The notes under the pieces: model-generated
What the model was told of the DNA's origin: nothing
Databases searched by the model: none
The model's input: only the letters and a program-made list of their open reading frames with translations
NCBI GenBank assembly: GCA_001701295.1
Contig: DAAV01000140.1
Location: forward strand, 61,400 to 70,390
Length of the DNA: 8,991 nt
Direction: 5' to 3'
From: Bacteroidales bacterium H10
GTDB lineage: Bacteria > Bacteroidota > Bacteroidia > Bacteroidales > Muribaculaceae
Shown here: one piece after another, positions 5,455 through 8,991 of the stretch
Numbering within the stretch: position 1 is the first letter of the stretch
Layout: every line of letters starts with the position of its first letter
Made by a program: the position numbers and the translations under genes

Positions 5455-7005
5455 ATGGCAAATCATGAACTGAGCGAACAGGAGATCGTTCGCAGAAACA
5501 GCATGAACGCGCTTCGCGAGCGCGGTATCGAACCTTATCCCGCAGCAGAATATCCTGTCACAGGCCACACTGTCGAGATCAAAGAGAATTTCAAGGATGG
5601 CGAAGAGCCCCTGCGCGAAGTCAGTGTGGCAGGACGTATCATGAGCCGCCGCATCATGGGCAAGGCTTCTTTCATGGAACTCCAGGACGCCGACGGACGT
5701 ATCCAGATCTACGTGTCGCGCGATGACATCTGCCCCGGTGAGGACAAGGACATGTATAACGTCGTGTTCAAGAAACTCCTTGACATAGGAGACTTCATCG
5801 GAGTCAAGGGCTTCGTATTCCGCACCCAGATGGGAGAGATCACTATTCACGCCAAGGAAATAACCGTCCTTTCAAAGAGCCTCCGTCCCCTTCCTATCGT
5901 CAAGATGAAAGACGGCAAGGCTTACGATGCGTTCACGGATCCGGAACTGCGCTATCGCCAGCGCTATGTGGATCTCGTTGTCAATCCCGGCGTACGCGAT
6001 ATTTTCCTGAAACGCACACGCATGTTCAACTCGATGCGTGAATATTTCAACTCCCACGGCTATCTCGAGGTCGAGACCCCGATACTCCAGTCCATACCGG
6101 GCGGCGCATCGGCGCGTCCTTTCATCACGCACCATAATGCCCTTGACATTCCTCTTTATCTCCGCATCGCGGACGAGCTTTACCTGAAACGCCTCATCGT
6201 CGGCGGATTCGAAGGTGTCTACGAATTTTCCAAGAACTTCCGCAACGAAGGCATGGACCGTACCCACAACCCGGAATTCACTTGCATGGAGATATATGTC
6301 TCATACAAGGATTACAACTGGATGATGGAATTCACCGAAAAGATGCTTGAGAAGATCTGCCTTGACGTCAACGGCACCACCAAAGTCAAGGTCGGCGATA
6401 ACGAGATTGATTTCAAGGCTCCCTACCGCCGCATCACCATGACCGACGCCATAAAGGAGAAAACAGGTTTTGACATCACCGGCAAGACCGAGGAAGAACT
6501 CCGCGCGTTCTGCCGCGAGGCCGGTATAGAAACTGATCCGTCAATGGGTAAAGGTAAGCTTATCGACGAGATTTTCGGCGAGAAGTGCGAAGGCTCGTAT
6601 ATACAGCCGACATTCATAATCGACTATCCCATAGAGATGTCTCCTCTCACCAAACGCCACCGCGAAAACCCGGAGCTCACCGAACGCTTCGAGCTTATGG
6701 TCAACGGCAAGGAACTTGCCAACGCCTACAGCGAGCTCAACGACCCGATCGACCAGTACGGACGTTTTGTGGAGCAGATGCGGCTCGCCGACAAGGGCGA
6801 TGACGAGGCCATGATCATCGACGCCGATTTCATACGCGCTCTTGAATACGGCATGCCCCCCACGTCGGGCATGGGCATAGGCATGGACCGTCTCGCCATG
6901 CTTCTCACGGGCCAGACCACTATCCAGGAGGTCCTTCTCTTCCCGCAGATGCGCCCCGAGAAAAAACAGCAGCAGAAAGAGGAAACCGAGGAAACGGCCG
7001 AGTGA
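5455..7005 (+). CDS. lysS: Lysine--tRNA ligase, class II
   Basis: This 516-residue cytoplasmic enzyme joins lysine to tRNA-Lys using ATP. An OB-fold tRNA anticodon-binding domain spans about residues 56-145 ([18 protein letters not shown], then [13 protein letters not shown]). The class II catalytic core follows: motif 1 around [20 protein letters not shown] (from 203), motif 2 [15 protein letters not shown] (from 262, with the ATP-contacting arginines), the lysine-pocket stretch [13 protein letters not shown], and motif 3 [12 protein letters not shown] (472-483). The C-terminus ends in a short charged low-complexity tail ([14 protein letters not shown]). The ATG at 5455 is well placed behind a consensus promoter and gives the usual Bacteroidales N-terminus ([19 protein letters not shown]). 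Length is normal for bacterial LysRS and all core motifs are intact. gpsA follows after 6 nt, so the two are probably cotranscribed. Confidence 0.97.
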   Translation: MANHELSEQEIVRRNSMNALRERGIEPYPAAEYPVTGHTVEIKENFKDGEEPLREVSVAGRIMSRRIMGKASFMELQDADGRIQIYVSRDDICPGEDKDMYNVVFKKLLDIGDFIGVKGFVFRTQMGEITIHAKEITVLSKSLRPLPIVKMKDGKAYDAFTDPELRYRQRYVDLVVNPGVRDIFLKRTRMFNSMREYFNSHGYLEVETPILQSIPGGASARPFITHHNALDIPLYLRIADELYLKRLIVGGFEGVYEFSKNFRNEGMDRTHNPEFTCMEIYVSYKDYNWMMEFTEKMLEKICLDVNGTTKVKVGDNEIDFKAPYRRITMTDAIKEKTGFDITGKTEEELRAFCREAGIETDPSMGKGKLIDEIFGEKCEGSYIQPTFIIDYPIEMSPLTKRHRENPELTERFELMVNGKELANAYSELNDPIDQYGRFVEQMRLADKGDDEAMIIDADFIRALEYGMPPTSGMGIGMDRLAMLLTGQTTIQEVLLFPQMRPEKKQQQKEETEETAE

Positions 7006-7011
7006 CGGATT

Positions 7012-8025
7012 ATGAACGACGCCATGAACTCTATGGGCAGAATCGCGGTGATCGGAAGCGGCAGCTGGGCAACGGCGCTTGCCAAGCTGCTGCTCGGCAA
7101 CTGCGACCGTATCGGATGGTTCGTGCATCGGCGTGACCGTATAGACGAATTCATCAGATTCGGACATAACCCTGTATATCTGTCGGATGTGGCCTTTGAC
7201 ACCGGGCGCATCGACTTCACCGACGACATCAATAAGGCCTGCTCCAATGCAGACACTCTGGTACTCGTGGTGCCGTCACCCTATTTCAAGGAGACAGTCG
7301 ACAATATAAATGTCAACATCTCAGGCAAGAATATCGTATCGGCAGTCAAAGGCATAGTCCCCGATTCCAATATGATTATCTCCGACTACATGTGCGAGCG
7401 TTTCGGCTGCCCCGAAGAAAACATGCTTGTGATCGGAGGTCCCTGTCATGCCGAGGAGGTGGCTCTCGAGCGCCTCAGCTATCTTACCATAGGATGCCGC
7501 GACGTGAAGAAGGCCGAAGACTTCGCCACGCTCATCGACGGAAAGAAGATGAAGACCATCGTCTCCGCCGATGTAAACGGCATAGAATATGCCGCCGTGC
7601 TGAAAAACGTATATGCCATTGCCGCCGGAATACTGCACGGCATGAAAGCCGGCGACAATTTTCTGGCCATGATGGTATGCAACGCCGTGCGCGAGATGGA
7701 ACGTTTCGTCGACGCGGTCTCGCCTATGCCTGACCGCAGAATATGCCGCTCCGCATATCTCGGCGACCTGCTCGTCACGGCATACAGCCGCTTCTCCCGC
7801 AATCACAACTTCGGATCGATGATCGGCAAAGGATACAGTGTGAAAGCCGCGATGATGGAGATGGAGATGGTGGCAGAAGGATATTTCGGCACGAAGTGCA
7901 TACACCAGATAAACGCAGACGGACCAAAGGCTGAGATGCCTATTCTCGACTGTGTCTATGACATCCTTTACGACAATGTGCGCCCGAGACGCGCGATTGC
8001 CGCCATTGCGGATTCATTTACATGA
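7012..8025 (+). CDS. gpsA: NAD(P)+-dependent glycerol-3-phosphate dehydrogenase
   Basis: This 337-residue cytoplasmic enzyme reduces dihydroxyacetone phosphate to sn-glycerol-3-phosphate, the backbone precursor of phospholipids. The N-terminal Rossmann fold carries the dinucleotide motif GSGSWATA (15-22). The substrate-binding region includes SAVKGIVPDS and GPCHAEEV (143-150). The helical C-terminal domain has AAVLKNVYAIAAGI with the catalytic lysine K198, and GDLLVTAYSRFSRN (251-264) with the SRN signature. Methionines at residues 5 and 8 are alternative starts; I keep the first because it lies 6 nt after the lysS stop, although many family members begin close to the GRIAVIG strand, which would favour Met8. 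The neighbouring pgi gene shares no functional pathway beyond central carbon metabolism. Confidence 0.96.
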   Translation: MNDAMNSMGRIAVIGSGSWATALAKLLLGNCDRIGWFVHRRDRIDEFIRFGHNPVYLSDVAFDTGRIDFTDDINKACSNADTLVLVVPSPYFKETVDNINVNISGKNIVSAVKGIVPDSNMIISDYMCERFGCPEENMLVIGGPCHAEEVALERLSYLTIGCRDVKKAEDFATLIDGKKMKTIVSADVNGIEYAAVLKNVYAIAAGILHGMKAGDNFLAMMVCNAVREMERFVDAVSPMPDRRICRSAYLGDLLVTAYSRFSRNHNFGSMIGKGYSVKAAMMEMEMVAEGYFGTKCIHQINADGPKAEMPILDCVYDILYDNVRPRRAIAAIADSFT

Positions 8026-8033
8026 CAGAAACA

Positions 8034-8060
8034 GCCCTCCGGGGCCTTTTCTTGTTTTTT
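8034..8060 (+). terminator. Possible intrinsic terminator after gpsA
   Basis: Nine bases after the gpsA stop, gccc (8034-8037) can pair with gggc (8042-8045) around a tccg loop, followed by a T-rich run (8047-8060, cttttcttgtttttt-like). The stem is short, so termination strength is uncertain, but the position between gpsA and the pgi promoter box is right. Confidence 0.5.
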
Positions 8061-8061
8061 A

Positions 8062-8069
8062 TATCTTTG
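8062..8069 (+). promoter_or_regulatory. Candidate -7 box for pgi
   Basis: TATCTTTG matches the TAnnTTTG element and lies 72 nt upstream of the pgi start. No TTTG is found at the expected distance upstream (8037-8042 is G/C-rich), so this is either a weak promoter or one that relies on the -7 element, or pgi is partly read through from gpsA. Confidence 0.4.
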
Positions 8070-8141
8070 AACCCAACTTTAACACAAGGCGTATCGTTTT
8101 ATCTAAGTTACAGAAAGTATTAAACCCAAATCAATTATAAA

Positions 8142-8991
8142 ATGAAATCTATAGAACTCAACATCGAAAAAGCAATCTTTTTCGCTGAGAAAGAATTCAA
8201 TGCCAACAAGGACGCCGCCCGCGAGGCCATCACAAAAGTCGAAGAGGGCACCGGCGCCGGCAATGACTTCCACGGGTGGGTGAAACTACCTTCCGAGACT
8301 TCAAAAGATCTTCTTGACCGTATCAACGCCACAGCAAAACGTCTGCAGGAAAACTGCGACTATGTGGTCTGCGTCGGCATCGGCGGATCATATCTCGGCG
8401 CAAAGGCTGTCAACACTGCCCTCGCCGACAATTTCGAATATTATTACGCACCCAATCCCAAACAACCCAAGGTGCTCTATGCGGGCCAGAATATAGGAGA
8501 GGAATACACCGCTGAACTTGAAAAACTTCTCACCGGCAAGCGCTTCGGAATAATCGTGATCTCGAAATCGGGAACAACGACCGAACCCGCCATAGCATTC
8601 CGCATCCTCAAGGAGCAGCTTGAGAAGCAGGCTGGCAAAGAAGCCGCCAAGGATCTTATCGTCGCAATCACCGATGAAAAGAAAGGCGCGCTCCGCACTC
8701 TCGCCACTCAGGAAGGTTATGAGACATATGTCATACCCGACAATGTAGGTGGCCGTTTCTCGGTTCTGACACCGGTCGGCCTTCTTCCCATCGCCGTGGC
8801 AGGCCATGATATAGAGAAACTTGTGGCCGGCGCTGTTGAAATGGAGAAATCCACCCTGCGTCCGAGCGAGGACAATATCGCGGAAACCTATGCCCGCATG
8901 CGTAACGCTCTTTACCAGAGCGGCAAGAAGATTGAGATCCTCGCCAACTTCGATCCGAAACTCCATTATTTCGGCGAATGGTGGAAACAGC
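8142..8991 (+). CDS. pgi: Glucose-6-phosphate isomerase, 5' part (runs off right edge)
   Basis: The first 283 codons of a phosphoglucose isomerase are present; the frame is open to the end of the window. The enzyme interconverts glucose-6-phosphate and fructose-6-phosphate in glycolysis and gluconeogenesis in the cytoplasm. The first sugar-isomerase (SIS) domain is recognisable from [14 protein letters not shown] (77-90), with the phosphate-binding loop [10 protein letters not shown] (141-150) and the conserved [14 protein letters not shown] (203-216). The segment FHGWVKLP near the N-terminus resembles the shorter Bacteroidota/Firmicutes-type Pgi (about 450 residues) rather than the 550-residue E. 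coli form. The ATG at 8142 follows an A/T-rich leader without a Shine-Dalgarno sequence. Confidence 0.96.
   Translation, partial: MKSIELNIEKAIFFAEKEFNANKDAAREAITKVEEGTGAGNDFHGWVKLPSETSKDLLDRINATAKRLQENCDYVVCVGIGGSYLGAKAVNTALADNFEYYYAPNPKQPKVLYAGQNIGEEYTAELEKLLTGKRFGIIVISKSGTTTEPAIAFRILKEQLEKQAGKEAAKDLIVAITDEKKGALRTLATQEGYETYVIPDNVGGRFSVLTPVGLLPIAVAGHDIEKLVAGAVEMEKSTLRPSEDNIAETYARMRNALYQSGKKIEILANFDPKLHYFGEWWKQ

Noticed and set aside
6541..7256. Long minus-strand open frames opposite lysS and gpsA.
   Set aside because: These are typical antisense shadows of G/C-rich codon usage in genes whose products are certain.

Overview
The window looks like chromosomal DNA from a Bacteroidota bacterium, most likely order Bacteroidales (gut type; family not resolved, a Muribaculaceae- or Prevotella-like genome is a guess). 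Three lines of evidence support this. Several genes are preceded by the Bacteroidota promoter pattern TTTG - about 20 nt - TAnnTTTG and by A/T-rich leaders without Shine-Dalgarno sequences. One gene encodes a Bacteroidota-type outer-membrane beta-barrel protein with a carboxypeptidase-regulatory-like N-terminus. The lysS, gpsA and pgi products also resemble Bacteroidales proteins.

Layout. Bases 1-338 carry no recognisable gene but are rich in inverted repeats and end in a promoter/operator. A two-gene Phd/YefM-RelE type II toxin-antitoxin operon follows (339-933). It is bracketed by two 42-bp direct repeats differing at one base (158-199 and 962-1003), so it looks like a discrete cassette. 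Convergent to it, on the minus strand, is a full-length outer-membrane protein gene (1026-3320). The divergent intergenic region 3321-3709 holds a perfect 15-bp palindrome, a textbook plus-strand promoter, and an unusual ~190-nt leader closed by a perfect 14-bp inverted repeat. That leader precedes a large AAA-ATPase/PD-(D/E)XK nuclease-like gene (3710-5284). From 5455 onward the content is core metabolism: lysS and gpsA (6 nt apart, one transcription unit), a probable terminator, then pgi, which runs off the right edge.

How it fits together. The right half (lysS-gpsA-pgi) is housekeeping: lysine tRNA charging, glycerol-3-phosphate for phospholipids, and the glucose-6-P/fructose-6-P step. By eye it has more G/C at third codon positions than the left half. 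The left half is accessory: a toxin-antitoxin module, an orphan surface protein and an orphan ATPase/nuclease of a family known to occur in many copies in gut anaerobes. The parts most worth a second look are the non-coding ones: the repeats around the toxin-antitoxin cassette with their mutually exclusive hairpins, and the structured leader of the ATPase gene. I did not find clear evidence for a complete new multi-gene system; these are candidates only.
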